From positions 1 to 32,567 of the IMG/VR virus record IMGVR_UViG_3300049225_000447: 32,567 nt of DNA; one strand, given 5' to 3'. Below the pieces are notes generated by a model. That model had not been told where the DNA came from and made no database searches. It saw only the letters and a list, made by a program, of their open reading frames with translations. This DNA is from a virus. Every line of letters begins with the position of its first letter. The stretch's first letter is position 1. Below are positions 1 to 7,550 of this stretch, one piece after another. Both the position numbers and the translations under genes were made by a program.

Positions 1-275
1 GCCATCTGCTGTATCTCATGTTTAGGAAACCATGAGACAACCTTCTGTGTCCAGTAGTCTGATACCGCACACTCTGTTTGGGCGAAACCGAGTAATATGT
101 TTCCGACCAAGTTCTTCTCTTTGTCATTTAATTTTTCTTTCCAATCTTTAATGTCGCTTTGCATAGGTATTTCAGTGTGTAACCAAAACGCCTGAGCTTG
201 CTTAAGCCACCCTTCTGTATAATAGTCGGGGTATTCAAATGGTTTGTACGCTATGCGCTCATCAAACAATCCCAT
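1..275 (-). CDS. nrdB: Ribonucleotide reductase beta subunit, partial (5' end only)
   Basis: The minus strand reads as the first 91 residues of a class I ribonucleoside-diphosphate reductase small subunit, beginning MGLFDERIAYKPFEYP. The frame stays open to the window edge, so the rest of the gene lies outside. The segment QTECAVSDYW resembles the first metal-ligand region of phage and bacterial NrdB proteins, and the upstream part (WLKQAQAFWLHTEI) has the usual family look. The enzyme would supply deoxynucleotides during infection by housing the radical cofactor used by NrdA. The start overlaps the stop of the preceding gene as TAATG. The identification rests on the N-terminal third only; the E-x-x-H ligand motif is not in view. 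Confidence 0.85.
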   Translation of the reverse strand, partial: MGLFDERIAYKPFEYPDYYTEGWLKQAQAFWLHTEIPMQSDIKDWKEKLNDKEKNLVGNILLGFAQTECAVSDYWTQKVVSWFPKHEIQQM

Positions 276-436
276 TATTTTTCAACTTCGTAAGCAACAT
301 CAATAAACGGTAAGTAAAATACAGTTTGAGAATGTGTATCACCGTGGTATGTACGTATACCAAATAATATACCTGGATATGTTCCAAAACTTAACGACCA
401 ATCTTTAGCGGCCTTGCCCTTTGTATTTTTTGACAT
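275..436 (-). CDS. Small conserved phage protein next to nrdB
   Basis: This 53-residue product begins MSKNTKGKAAKDWSLSFG and contains GTYPGILFGIRTY and VFYLPFIDV. I know no function for it. A longer reading starting at 484 is possible, but that extension lies over the next small gene, so I prefer the start at 436, which gives a short overlap. It is followed at once by nrdB (TAATG), so the two are probably co-translated. Confidence 0.6.
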   Translation of the reverse strand: MSKNTKGKAAKDWSLSFGTYPGILFGIRTYHGDTHSQTVFYLPFIDVAYEVEK

Positions 437-539
437 AATTTTTACTTTGTTTATTGTTACTGGTTTTTGTTTTTGCGTGGACACCTGGTCTACGCACCTT
501 TGCTTTTTCTTTAAAAGCGAATAAATTTACTTTAGCCAT
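405..539 (-). CDS. Basic 44-residue phage micro-protein (RPGVHAKTKTS type)
   Basis: The 44-residue protein begins MAKVNLFAFKEKAKVRRPGV and ends KKYKGQGR. The pattern RPGVHAKTKTSxxKxSKNY is one I recognise from small proteins of many marine phages; its function is unknown. It is rich in Lys and Arg with no hydrophobic core, which suggests nucleic-acid binding or assembly into a complex. Its ATG lies inside the last codons of the preceding gene, and its end overlaps the following gene by about 30 bases. Confidence 0.7.
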   Translation of the reverse strand: MAKVNLFAFKEKAKVRRPGVHAKTKTSNNKQSKNYVKKYKGQGR

Positions 540-705
540 ACACTTTTATATTGTACTGCTCATGCAGTTGAACTATCTCTTTATACTTTATATATCCTTT
601 TTGCTCAGCAGCCCATTTAACAAACTTATCGATCTGCCGCTCCTTGTATTTCTGTCTCGCTACTTTTTTTGCGAGTTGCGGATTAGCTCTATTGTTCTGT
701 CGCAT
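532..705 (-). CDS. Small basic protein, unknown function
   Basis: This 57-residue frame begins MRQNNRANPQLAKKVARQKY and ends QYNIKVYG. It is charged and probably helical. It starts inside the last 46 bases of the resolvase gene in another frame and ends over the ATG of the next micro-gene. Without it, about 120 bases of an otherwise gapless operon would be empty, which supports it being real. The large overlap at the start is its weak point, since no other ATG is available. Confidence 0.55.
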   Translation of the reverse strand: MRQNNRANPQLAKKVARQKYKERQIDKFVKWAAEQKGYIKYKEIVQLHEQYNIKVYG

Positions 706-1124
706 TCTGCTTGATTTTGTGGTTTATATAATGTGTACTGCGGGAACTGTTCAGTTACTAGCTTTTTAAATAATTTCCAACGCATTGGAAAAGATTCGTT
801 AGCTCTACCTTTTGTTTCTATAATAAAGTCATCACCAATGAAGTCTGGTGTATATTTTATAGGAAGTATGCGCTTGCTGCCTCGATCTTTAAAATCACCT
901 TTACCATTAGCTTGACGTGCATAGCATTTGTTTGGGAAGTGAAATCCATTCAGCAACACAAACGTTTCGCCCTCGTACTTAGCCTTGATATTTGCTTTTT
1001 TCAAAGCCATATACATATAGCGCTCTAAACCGGAAGCAAAGTTGATACCATCATATGATATCCTCTTTGCTTGTACCGGTCCGCGCTTTCGTCTCTTATA
1101 TGGTCTCCTCTTCATTGACTTCAA
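660..1124 (-). CDS. T7 endonuclease I-like Holliday-junction resolvase (PD-(D/E)XK)
   Basis: This 154-residue protein carries the endonuclease I order of active-site motifs: a glutamate in ASGLERYM (E34), YTPDF (D94), and IIETKG (E103 and K105). A strongly basic N-terminus (MKSMKRRPYKRRKRG) would help bind DNA. T7 gp3 resolves branched DNA and helps degrade host DNA. The neighbouring primase-helicase, SSB, RecE-like nuclease and Erf make the same role plausible here. The length is close to T7 gp3 (149 residues). The start overlaps the preceding gene; an internal Met at residue 4 is an alternative. Confidence 0.75.
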   Translation of the reverse strand: MKSMKRRPYKRRKRGPVQAKRISYDGINFASGLERYMYMALKKANIKAKYEGETFVLLNGFHFPNKCYARQANGKGDFKDRGSKRILPIKYTPDFIGDDFIIETKGRANESFPMRWKLFKKLVTEQFPQYTLYKPQNQAECDRTIELIRNSQKK

Positions 1125-1359
1125 TATTATTTAGAAGTGCTTGCTGAAGTTCTTCTGTCATAGTTTCACGTAGCTTTTGTAAATAAAGCACAGCATCCAT
1201 AAGCTCTTCTTGCAAGTGATTAGTCCATTCAAAAAGATTAGACATATCTTCTTCGAGTGTAACACCATATTTTTTATAGCCTACATCTGATCGTGATACA
1301 AACTTTTTAACAACTCGTTCAACAACAGGATCTCTGAATTCTAACTCTGTCTTGCTCAT
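1096..1359 (-). CDS. MazG-like / all-alpha NTP pyrophosphohydrolase-type protein
   Basis: The 87-residue protein has a helical segment LQEELMDAVLYLQKLRE, whose E-E-L-M-D-A matches the metal-binding EExxD motif of all-alpha NTP pyrophosphatases. The preceding segment RSDVGYKKYGVTLEEDMS also fits phage members of that group. It is shorter than full-length MazG, and only one of the two acidic helices is clear. It immediately follows a second, clearer MazG-like domain in the fusion gene upstream (4-nt overlap). Activity is inferred. Confidence 0.6.
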   Translation of the reverse strand: MSKTELEFRDPVVERVVKKFVSRSDVGYKKYGVTLEEDMSNLFEWTNHLQEELMDAVLYLQKLRETMTEELQQALLNNIEVNEEETI

Positions 1360-2111
1360 AGTTGTTCTTTTACAAAAGTTCCGTTTACCATGGATCCAGT
1401 TCGGCTCCTAATTTCACCATAGGCGGTATTAATGCAATGTTCAATATCATAACCTGCCAATGCGGCAAGATTGGTGAGTACCACAACACTATCACCAATA
1501 GCATCGATAATATCGTCATCGCTTTCCTTAAGGACCGCCTGCGCGAGTTCTCCCGTCTCTTCATATAGTTTGATTAGTTGTGTCTTCACATCGCCAGAAT
1601 CATATATACCTCTGTCGCGTGCCCACTCACGTATATCTTCGAATACGTTGTCGACTGGAATAGCGGGTTGGGCTTGAAAAGCCTCGTAAAACGCCTTATT
1701 GTAAATATAGCTTCTATCCTCGTTATACATTGAAGTCTTGGCGTTTTGTACAATCCACGGGATAGCTTCTTTTGTTATTTCAAAATCGTAACCTTGTGGT
1801 GTAGTCCACTTCAGTCCCAGATTATCCATAAGTCTACCTTTTAGCTTATTGACTGGCACAGGAAATGTACTTGTTTGGTCTGTAGGGTTTATTCTCATTT
1901 TATTAAATAAAGTTTTATAAAGTTTTCGATCTACTCTGTAGCCATAAGACTTTTGAAGTTCTATCTCACGGTCTGATATATAACTAATATCTTCACTTTG
2001 ATCAAGAACTTCATATTCGGTAGGCTTATAGCCCTGGGTTTCCGTTACGCGTTTATTAAGATTACGTGTAACTCCGATCTTTTTACCCGGAATGTGATAT
2101 AAATAATACAT
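1356..2111 (-). CDS. Fusion protein: GIY-YIG-like domain plus MazG-like NTP pyrophosphohydrolase
   Basis: The 251-residue product has two recognisable parts. Residues 1-65 look like a small GIY-YIG nuclease fold: YYLYHI stands in the GIY position, KKIGVTRNLNKR in the YIG-to-Arg region, and DREIELQKSYG supplies the conserved acidic helix. Residues about 155-251 form a MazG-like domain: LYEETGELAQAV gives the EExxE helix (E184, E185, E188) and IIDAIGDSVVVL the D-x3-D helix (D203, D207). MazG enzymes hydrolyse NTPs or (p)ppGpp-type nucleotides; GIY-YIG domains cut DNA. The GIY-YIG half is divergent and may be inactive. Followed by a second MazG-like gene. Confidence 0.7.
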   Translation of the reverse strand: MYYLYHIPGKKIGVTRNLNKRVTETQGYKPTEYEVLDQSEDISYISDREIELQKSYGYRVDRKLYKTLFNKMRINPTDQTSTFPVPVNKLKGRLMDNLGLKWTTPQGYDFEITKEAIPWIVQNAKTSMYNEDRSYIYNKAFYEAFQAQPAIPVDNVFEDIREWARDRGIYDSGDVKTQLIKLYEETGELAQAVLKESDDDIIDAIGDSVVVLTNLAALAGYDIEHCINTAYGEIRSRTGSMVNGTFVKEQL

Positions 2112-2114
2112 AGT

Positions 2115-2915
2115 TTATATTGCTACAGGTGCTGGAATATGTGGACCAGACTGATAATCAATTAGTCGCGCTCCTCGTTCTGTACAAAATCTATATGAAG
2201 GTCTTGATAAAATATTTGTGTCTAAATATTTATTCACTGCCTCTAATTGGTTTTTGTATACGTGAGCATCAACTATATTAACTGATAATCTATTTGGTAA
2301 CAATCCTGTTTTTTCACCTATATAATTCATAATTAATGTAAATAGTGCAATGTCATATGGCACACCTAAATACATATCTCCTGATCTTTGTACAACAAAC
2401 ATATTAAGTTTGCCGTTTTCAACAAAAAACTGGAAATATAAATAGCAAGGTGGTAAAGCCATATATTCAAGTTGCACTGGATTCCATAGCGATATTACGT
2501 GGCGCCGACTGTCTGGATCGTTGTTTAAGCTATCTATGACGTTCTCTAGCTGATCATAACCTCGACCGCTGAAGTTTCTAAGCTGATGACCATAAACAGG
2601 TCCCAATTCGCCATCTTCGTCAGCCCAAGCATCCCATATCTTTACGCCTGCATCTTTGAATCTTTGTATATTTGTTTCGCCATTTAAAAACCAAAGCATT
2701 TCAGTATTGAATACTTTAGGAAACATTTTACGACCGGTAATTACAGGAAACTTATTGCCAACTTCAATATCTATTTGTTTATTAAATACTGAGTAGCAAC
2801 CAACACCTGTTCGGTCTTCTCTATATACAGCTTCATTGCTTAAACAGCTTTGTATAATATCTCTATACTGTATTTCGTAATCCGTATTTGTTATAGTAGA
2901 AAACATATAATTCAA
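2115..2915 (-). CDS. thyA: Thymidylate synthase (ThyA family)
   Basis: The 266-residue length is typical of ThyA. The nucleophile lies in LPPCYLYFQF (C157), the nucleotide-binding segment reads RSGDMYLGVPYDIAL, and the early motif GPVYGHQLRNF and the C-terminal APVAI are both present. The enzyme converts dUMP to dTMP with methylene-tetrahydrofolate and would raise dTTP for phage replication, alongside the reductase at the left edge. The listed start overlaps the upstream gene by 53 bases; Met4 is an alternative with slightly less overlap. Confidence 0.95.
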   Translation of the reverse strand: MNYMFSTITNTDYEIQYRDIIQSCLSNEAVYREDRTGVGCYSVFNKQIDIEVGNKFPVITGRKMFPKVFNTEMLWFLNGETNIQRFKDAGVKIWDAWADEDGELGPVYGHQLRNFSGRGYDQLENVIDSLNNDPDSRRHVISLWNPVQLEYMALPPCYLYFQFFVENGKLNMFVVQRSGDMYLGVPYDIALFTLIMNYIGEKTGLLPNRLSVNIVDAHVYKNQLEAVNKYLDTNILSRPSYRFCTERGARLIDYQSGPHIPAPVAI

Positions 2916-3150
2916 ATATTTTAGACCATATCTGGTCTTTATTATACTTATAAGGACTTCTTTTCTTTAGGTTGTTTGTTTCAATATCAACCCACCATTG
3001 ATCATTACCTTTATCGCTTGATGCTGCAAAGGGTGCTATCTTTATATTATTTTTTATGCACCATTGATAAGCAGCTTCTTCTTCAGACGATCTAGTGTAT
3101 GATGGCATTGGAGTCCACCATTGTTTCTTTTTTCTCAGCCCGCTTCCCAT
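2863..3150 (-). CDS. Conserved hypothetical protein, 95 residues
   Basis: It begins MGSGLRKKKQWWTPMPSYTR and has several Trp residues (QWWTP, NDQWWVDIE), with a probable helix-strand core around AAYQWCIKNNIKIAPF. I do not recognise a family. It overlaps the primase-helicase stop by 16 bases and the thyA start by 53 bases, so it is probably translated with both. Confidence 0.65.
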   Translation of the reverse strand: MGSGLRKKKQWWTPMPSYTRSSEEEAAYQWCIKNNIKIAPFAASSDKGNDQWWVDIETNNLKKRSPYKYNKDQIWSKIFELYVFYYNKYGLRNTV

Positions 3151-4859
3151 GGCAACGGGTCATCATTAACAACCATATCTCTGTGAGGTATAAAGCAGCC
3201 GGACTTTGGCTCCCATTTAAAATGTGCTTCAGCGCCATTTTCACCTAAGTTTTGAAACTTTACTTTCAACACCTTAGCTTTAACAGTTTTAGCTTCATAA
3301 TTTCTATGAACTAATATACCGTGATAGGAAGCATCATACCATTCGCCGCCACCTTTGATGTTGTACATCGTGGGTTCTTCGATTTGTCCGTCTGATCCTT
3401 TATACATTTTTGTTGGGTGTGCAACAATAAAGACTAATACATCATACTTTTTAGCAAAGATTTCAATCTTTGTAAGGTACTCCATTGTATATCTGTTTAC
3501 GTCTTCTGTTTTACAATCAACATCTCTAACTTTATTAAATGGGTCAATAACTAAACACTTAATACCTTTGCGCTTAACAAGCTCTGCACCTTTGCGAAGT
3601 ACGGCTTCAAGCGTGTATCTTTCCATATCAATAAAGAAATAGTTGTCATTCACATGCTCGGCAACCTGGTTCCATCTGTCTGTCCCAATATCTGCTTTAC
3701 GCGGCATATCTTGCCACGTCTTACGCATTAGTTTATGGGCATGTAAATAAGTTGGCGCATTTTCTGGACTAGCAAACGCTGTCTTCCAACCATAGTTCGC
3801 GTTATATCCAACGACCATTTGATCGACGAAATCACTCTTGCCGGAAGAAGGAATACCAGTGACAGTAATAAATTGACCAGTATAAGTTGAAAAGATGTCA
3901 TCAAAATTCTCCAACCCGATTTGATAGCCGGGTTTGAAGCCATTTGTAACGAAGTCAGTAACTTCATTCTCAATGTCTTTGAAAGTTGTGACGTTTTCAA
4001 GGGGTACTGGTCTTGCTTTGGCAACACGCTTTGCCAGCTCTTCTTTTCCATATTCTAATAAATATTCATTTGCGTCTTTGCAGCCATTGAAATCAACAAG
4101 ATAACATACTTCAGCTCCTAGCCGTCGAACGAGCTCTGTCTGCAGTGCTTGCCCGGCATCATCTGAGTCAACAGCTATAATAACCTTTTCTTTATCTGTA
4201 AAGTAATCAATACAGTTATCTAAGTAATCAAGGTTGTTATTATTTAGTGTTGCACCATTAGGAACTGATATTACGTTTTCAATACCTGCTTCATATAAAG
4301 AAAGGGCATCCATCTCACCTTCTACAATAATACAATACTCATATCCCACGATACTGTTTATATTATAGAAAACCTTTTCGGCACCCTTATATAACTTAAA
4401 GTTCTTACGACCATCTCTGTACTTTACATTTATGAGTTGATCGCCCATATAGTAATTAAACTGTATGGTATTCTCGGTCTTACCGGTTTGTGGCATAAAC
4501 TCTTGACCCTCGGTTACTTTGAGAGCTTTGAGTGTATGCTTTGATATGCCGCGCGATTCAAACCACGTTTCAACATTAGTCGAAACATCGTGTATAGCAT
4601 CAGGCGTTTCAGGGCGAACATATACTTTTTCGCTCGCCCCTTTACGCTGATACGTGTGCATTTGAAATGTGCGATCACAATTATGGCAAGTTCCGAGACC
4701 CCGTTCCCAATCGTAAGAAGCACACTTTTGTTTCTTATTCTCAGGCTTCCTTGTGTGAGAACACAGAGGACAAGTCCCCTGTGTCTTACCCACATCTAGG
4801 TCATATTGATTAAACTGGTCAATCAAAAATCCATTGATCTCCGAATTGTTTACTTGCAT
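3135..4859 (-). CDS. T7 gp4-like bifunctional primase-helicase
   Basis: This 574-residue protein matches the size and order of T7 gp4 (566 residues). An N-terminal zinc-binding region has Cys30, Cys33, Cys46, Cys58 and Cys61. A TOPRIM domain follows, with IIVEGEMDAL (E180) and VIIAVDSDDAG (D231-D234). A RecA-like DnaB-type helicase domain then has Walker A GIPSSGKS (335-342), Walker B CLVIDP (435-440) and the H3-like VAHPTKM (479-485). It would unwind the fork and lay down primers. No DNA polymerase is in the window, so it must lie elsewhere. An A/T pentamer repeat abuts the start codon upstream. Confidence 0.93.
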   Translation of the reverse strand: MQVNNSEINGFLIDQFNQYDLDVGKTQGTCPLCSHTRKPENKKQKCASYDWERGLGTCHNCDRTFQMHTYQRKGASEKVYVRPETPDAIHDVSTNVETWFESRGISKHTLKALKVTEGQEFMPQTGKTENTIQFNYYMGDQLINVKYRDGRKNFKLYKGAEKVFYNINSIVGYEYCIIVEGEMDALSLYEAGIENVISVPNGATLNNNNLDYLDNCIDYFTDKEKVIIAVDSDDAGQALQTELVRRLGAEVCYLVDFNGCKDANEYLLEYGKEELAKRVAKARPVPLENVTTFKDIENEVTDFVTNGFKPGYQIGLENFDDIFSTYTGQFITVTGIPSSGKSDFVDQMVVGYNANYGWKTAFASPENAPTYLHAHKLMRKTWQDMPRKADIGTDRWNQVAEHVNDNYFFIDMERYTLEAVLRKGAELVKRKGIKCLVIDPFNKVRDVDCKTEDVNRYTMEYLTKIEIFAKKYDVLVFIVAHPTKMYKGSDGQIEEPTMYNIKGGGEWYDASYHGILVHRNYEAKTVKAKVLKVKFQNLGENGAEAHFKWEPKSGCFIPHRDMVVNDDPLPWEAG

Positions 4860-4881
4860 TTAATTTAATTTAATTTAATTT
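4858..4881. repeat. ATTTA pentamer tandem repeat before the primase-helicase start
   Basis: About four and a half copies of the pentamer (AAATT on the minus strand) lie directly upstream of the primase-helicase ATG at 4859. It occupies the place of a ribosome-binding site and has no Shine-Dalgarno match. Such A-rich leaders fit Bacteroidota-type initiation. The repeat could also be a slippage-prone tract that tunes expression. Confidence 0.6.
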
Positions 4882-4882
4882 G

Positions 4883-4972
4883 TTACCAATCTTCTAAGCA
4901 CTTAGGGCATATGTCGCAGTAGTCGTGATCTTCCTGCGACATATCCTCATTACACATTTCACAAAGTGGCAT
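4883..4972 (-). CDS. 29-residue zinc-ribbon-like micro-protein
   Basis: The frame reads MPLCEMCNEDMSQEDHDYCD followed by ICPKCLEDW. Cys4 and Cys7, then Cys19, Cys22 and Cys25, make a plausible zinc knuckle. It starts inside the SSB stop codon (TAATG) and fills an otherwise empty gap of about 110 bases before the primase-helicase. The coupling and the cysteine pattern suggest a real gene, but its role is unknown. Confidence 0.65.
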   Translation of the reverse strand: MPLCEMCNEDMSQEDHDYCDICPKCLEDW

Positions 4973-5289
4973 TAGAAGGGCAAATCATCATTTGCTGCTA
5001 CTGGCACTGCAGCTTGTTGTACAGGTGCAGGCGAACCATCTCGAGGCGCAGCCGACACATTCTCCCCGTTTGACCATACTACTTGAACATTACCTAAATA
5101 AACTTTATCAACTTTTCCTTCTCGCTCCTCTTTAGATTGTGATACAATCACTGGGCCTTGATTTCCAAACTGATCTAGCTCATCGTTTAATGTAATAGTA
5201 ATTGGTAAATATTTACCTTTCTTACCGTCGATAATCTTATCTTTGGGTATTTTAGTAAGGTCAATACTTGTTTTAATTATACTAGCCAT
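4972..5289 (-). CDS. Single-stranded DNA-binding protein (acidic DDLPF tail)
   Basis: The 105-residue protein ends VAANDDLPF, the acidic C-terminal tip that SSBs use to recruit partner proteins, after a flexible Ala/Pro/Gln-rich linker. The body (KGKYLPITITLNDE, GNQGPVIVSQSKEER, VYLGNVQVVW) is beta-rich and matches phage SSB-like proteins rather than bacterial SSB. It sits between the recombination genes and the primase-helicase, as expected for a replication SSB. Start and stop are both coupled to neighbours by TAATG. Confidence 0.8.
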   Translation of the reverse strand: MASIIKTSIDLTKIPKDKIIDGKKGKYLPITITLNDELDQFGNQGPVIVSQSKEEREGKVDKVYLGNVQVVWSNGENVSAAPRDGSPAPVQQAAVPVAANDDLPF

Positions 5290-5456
5290 TAATAACTATT
5301 TACAGTGTTAAACATTCTTTGCAACTGATCTTTAGTTGCGTTAGTAGATCGACGTAAATTGTCGACTGCTTTTACATGGTTTTGATTAGCATAAAAGTTT
5401 TTTTCTGCTGTTTCAATTCCTGTAACTGTGCATACTTTCATTTTTCTACGTGGCAT
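5289..5456 (-). CDS. Small conserved protein upstream of SSB
   Basis: This 55-residue product begins MPRRKMKVCTVTGIETAEKN and ends MFNTVNSY. The segment KVCTVTGIETAEKNFY resembles half of a Cys-based knuckle (only one Cys is left) followed by a helical tail (VKAVDNLRRSTNATKDQLQRM). Function unknown. Its stop is fused to the SSB start (TAATG), so it probably acts with SSB or helps to express it. Confidence 0.65.
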   Translation of the reverse strand: MPRRKMKVCTVTGIETAEKNFYANQNHVKAVDNLRRSTNATKDQLQRMFNTVNSY

Positions 5457-5467
5457 ATTATTAAGGT

Positions 5468-6199
5468 TTAAAGGGTTTCATTAATTAAATAATTTGAAGG
5501 GTCAAAGCCTTCTGTGTTAAAGAAAAGGTCATATACGTGACTTGCTTCTTCTACTTTGCGTTCACCTCTTTCATAAAAGTCTGGTGAACAATCATAGACA
5601 CCAATCACATGCGAAGCTTTGTCGATAACTATAAAGACCATCTCATAACCAAATAGCTTACTGTATATATAAGCTTGGCTATCGTAATTAAAACGTCTTG
5701 CACTTTGCCTAAACGATTTAATTGAACTTGTAGTCTTCAAGTCAACCACTAACTTCTCATCGTGATTGATTATATCGGCTTTGCCTTTCCACATATTGTT
5801 TGCTAGCTCGCCGATTGCAGGCACTTCGTATTCAACATTCTCTCCTTGGATTAATCCTCTGCATACATCATTCTCCATAAGTTTATCGCGCATGAAATTA
5901 ATATTGTCTACTTCATGCTGAAGCATACACATTTCGCCGCCTGATAATTCCTTATACTTTTTAACCGCTCGGGTTGAAGCGTCTATAATTTTAAAACGCT
6001 CCAACTTTCCCGGCTCTAGTATAGCTGTATGAAAGTAACTACCTATAACTAAATTAGGTGATGCTTTCAATGGAGTGCCATACTTCAAAGGATCATCCAG
6101 TAAGGTACCTATATCAGAGTTACTTAGATACTGTTTGCCGAACTTACCATAGTATAGTTCATCGTCTCTAAGCTTCTCGATAATTTCTGTCTTTGTCAT
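5468..6199 (-). CDS. RecE-like PD-(D/E)XK exonuclease
   Basis: The 243-residue protein has the exonuclease VIII/Cas4-like motif order: GSYFHTAILEP (H57), GKADII (D142), VVDLKTT (D153, K155) and YDSQAYIYS (Q175). It would resect double-stranded ends to give single strands. It overlaps the Erf annealing gene by 4 bases, so nuclease and annealase form a classic two-part phage recombination system. Phage exonucleases of this group are also often annotated as PDDEXK-like exodeoxyribonuclease VIII. Confidence 0.85.
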   Translation of the reverse strand: MTKTEIIEKLRDDELYYGKFGKQYLSNSDIGTLLDDPLKYGTPLKASPNLVIGSYFHTAILEPGKLERFKIIDASTRAVKKYKELSGGEMCMLQHEVDNINFMRDKLMENDVCRGLIQGENVEYEVPAIGELANNMWKGKADIINHDEKLVVDLKTTSSIKSFRQSARRFNYDSQAYIYSKLFGYEMVFIVIDKASHVIGVYDCSPDFYERGERKVEEASHVYDLFFNTEGFDPSNYLINETL

Positions 6200-6747
6200 A
6201 CCTTTGCTGGTTCAAACTTCTTCAATTCAGCTAATGCTTTTTGAGTTAGCTTGTACTTTTGGTTGATGGCTTTTAATGTACCACCGGATTCAATATACTG
6301 TTTTGCTTTTGTAAAAGCATCGGTGTTTATATCGAGGGTTGCTTTTGCTTTAGCCTCTTTACCGTGAGTATTAGTAGCATCTGCATCTGCAGTGTCGTCA
6401 ATTAATAGTAAGTTTCCTAATGCGTACTTCTTACCATAACTCGAAGCAGAACCAAACTGCTGAGGTACTTGCATACCTTTTTGATTGAAGTCTACTCCAA
6501 CTATAGCTGACGCTGTTATTTCCATAGCCCCTTCTACATCAATAGCATAAGCTTTAGTTTCAATAACACCATCACCCAGATAGTTCTCATCAACTTTAAA
6601 GTATACATTATACTTTTCATTGTATGGTTTTAATGCTTCGAGAATGTCTTCGGCTGATCTGAAGTTGTACTTGCCGAATGAATTAAAGCGTGACTTCTTC
6701 GCTTTAAATTCTTTTTGAATTTTACTTAATTTTTCGTGGATAGTCAT
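6196..6747 (-). CDS. Erf-family single-strand annealing protein
   Basis: The 183-residue protein contains the Erf signature QFGSASSYGKKYALGNLLLI (residues 97-116) followed by DDTADAD. The N-terminal part (IHEKLSKIQKEFKA, NFRSAEDILEAL) is also typical of phage Erf proteins. Erf anneals complementary single strands and pairs with the adjoining exonuclease. The C-terminal region after residue 135 is a separate helical tail. The start is preceded by an A/T-rich spacer (6748-6788) with a weak promoter-like TAATAATAT on the minus strand. Confidence 0.88.
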   Translation of the reverse strand: MTIHEKLSKIQKEFKAKKSRFNSFGKYNFRSAEDILEALKPYNEKYNVYFKVDENYLGDGVIETKAYAIDVEGAMEITASAIVGVDFNQKGMQVPQQFGSASSYGKKYALGNLLLIDDTADADATNTHGKEAKAKATLDINTDAFTKAKQYIESGGTLKAINQKYKLTQKALAELKKFEPAKV

Positions 6748-6788
6748 ATATATATTATTACGTATTGGTAGTTTTATTTAAGCTTAAC

Positions 6789-7550
6789 TTATAGATAATC
6801 AATGACTTGGGAAGGTGGAACATTGTCCACTAACTTATCAATAGCTTCTTTCTTTATTTGCGAAACTCGCACATAACTAGCTGTACCGTTTATCTTTAAT
6901 ATATCTGCGATTTGCTTTGCAGATTGTTTATCACAATCTAATCCGTAACTTAATCTTATTACTTCATATTCTTTATCTGTTAAGTGCTCTTTCATAATAC
7001 CTAATAGATAAGCATTTAGTAATGCAATGTTATATGGTTCAGATGTGTCTGGTATTTGGAACATAGAGTTCTCATCGTCTTCTGTTGGATTTGCATCTAT
7101 ACTCAAAAAGATTTGATTGAAAAACGTTTGCACTATCAATCTGTCCTTGTCTGAGTTCTTGCGTATTTCATTTAGCTTATGTTCGGGAATGCGCATATCA
7201 CCACGATTAATATCGATAGACCTACGGATTGCGCCTCGTATACGCTTACCTAAAAAAGCTTTTAATACTTTTTCAACGTCGTCTACATCTGCAAGCTTTT
7301 CCCATAGTATGCGGTCAACAGCAGATATCAAACCTAATGACCCTTCTTGTATAAGATCATTGATAGTCATTACACCTGATGCTTGTTGTGTAGTTGAAAA
7401 CCTTCTAGCTATATTTTCTACAAGCGGCAAGAATACTGTAATTAATTCTTGTCTTGTATACTCATTGAACTGTTTATGCGGTATTAACTTTAAGGAAACC
7501 TCTAAGTCTTCTTTATACCGAATATAGTTCTGTACATTATATTTCTTCAT
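6789..7550 (-). CDS. Phage RNA polymerase sigma factor (sigma-70 family)
   Basis: The 253-residue protein shows sigma region 2 (LPLVENIARRF at 41-51; DLIQEGSLGLISAVDR at 65-80), a region 2.4/3 segment GAIRRSID...RIPEHKLNEIRK (106-131), a finger-like SIDANPTEDDENS (150-162), and region 4 LTDKEYEVIRLSYGLD...ASYVRVSQIKKEAI (190-236). It would redirect host RNA polymerase to phage promoters. The repeated GATAAT-containing elements in this window are obvious candidate targets, but that link is inferred. Its first bases overlap the preceding HTH gene by 14. Confidence 0.88.
   Translation of the reverse strand: MKKYNVQNYIRYKEDLEVSLKLIPHKQFNEYTRQELITVFLPLVENIARRFSTTQQASGVMTINDLIQEGSLGLISAVDRILWEKLADVDDVEKVLKAFLGKRIRGAIRRSIDINRGDMRIPEHKLNEIRKNSDKDRLIVQTFFNQIFLSIDANPTEDDENSMFQIPDTSEPYNIALLNAYLLGIMKEHLTDKEYEVIRLSYGLDCDKQSAKQIADILKINGTASYVRVSQIKKEAIDKLVDNVPPSQVIDYL

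Noticed and set aside
7117-7527. 136-residue plus-strand frame opposite the sigma factor
   Set aside because: It is antisense to a gene with clear sigma-70 motifs; the frame is a by-product of that coding sequence.
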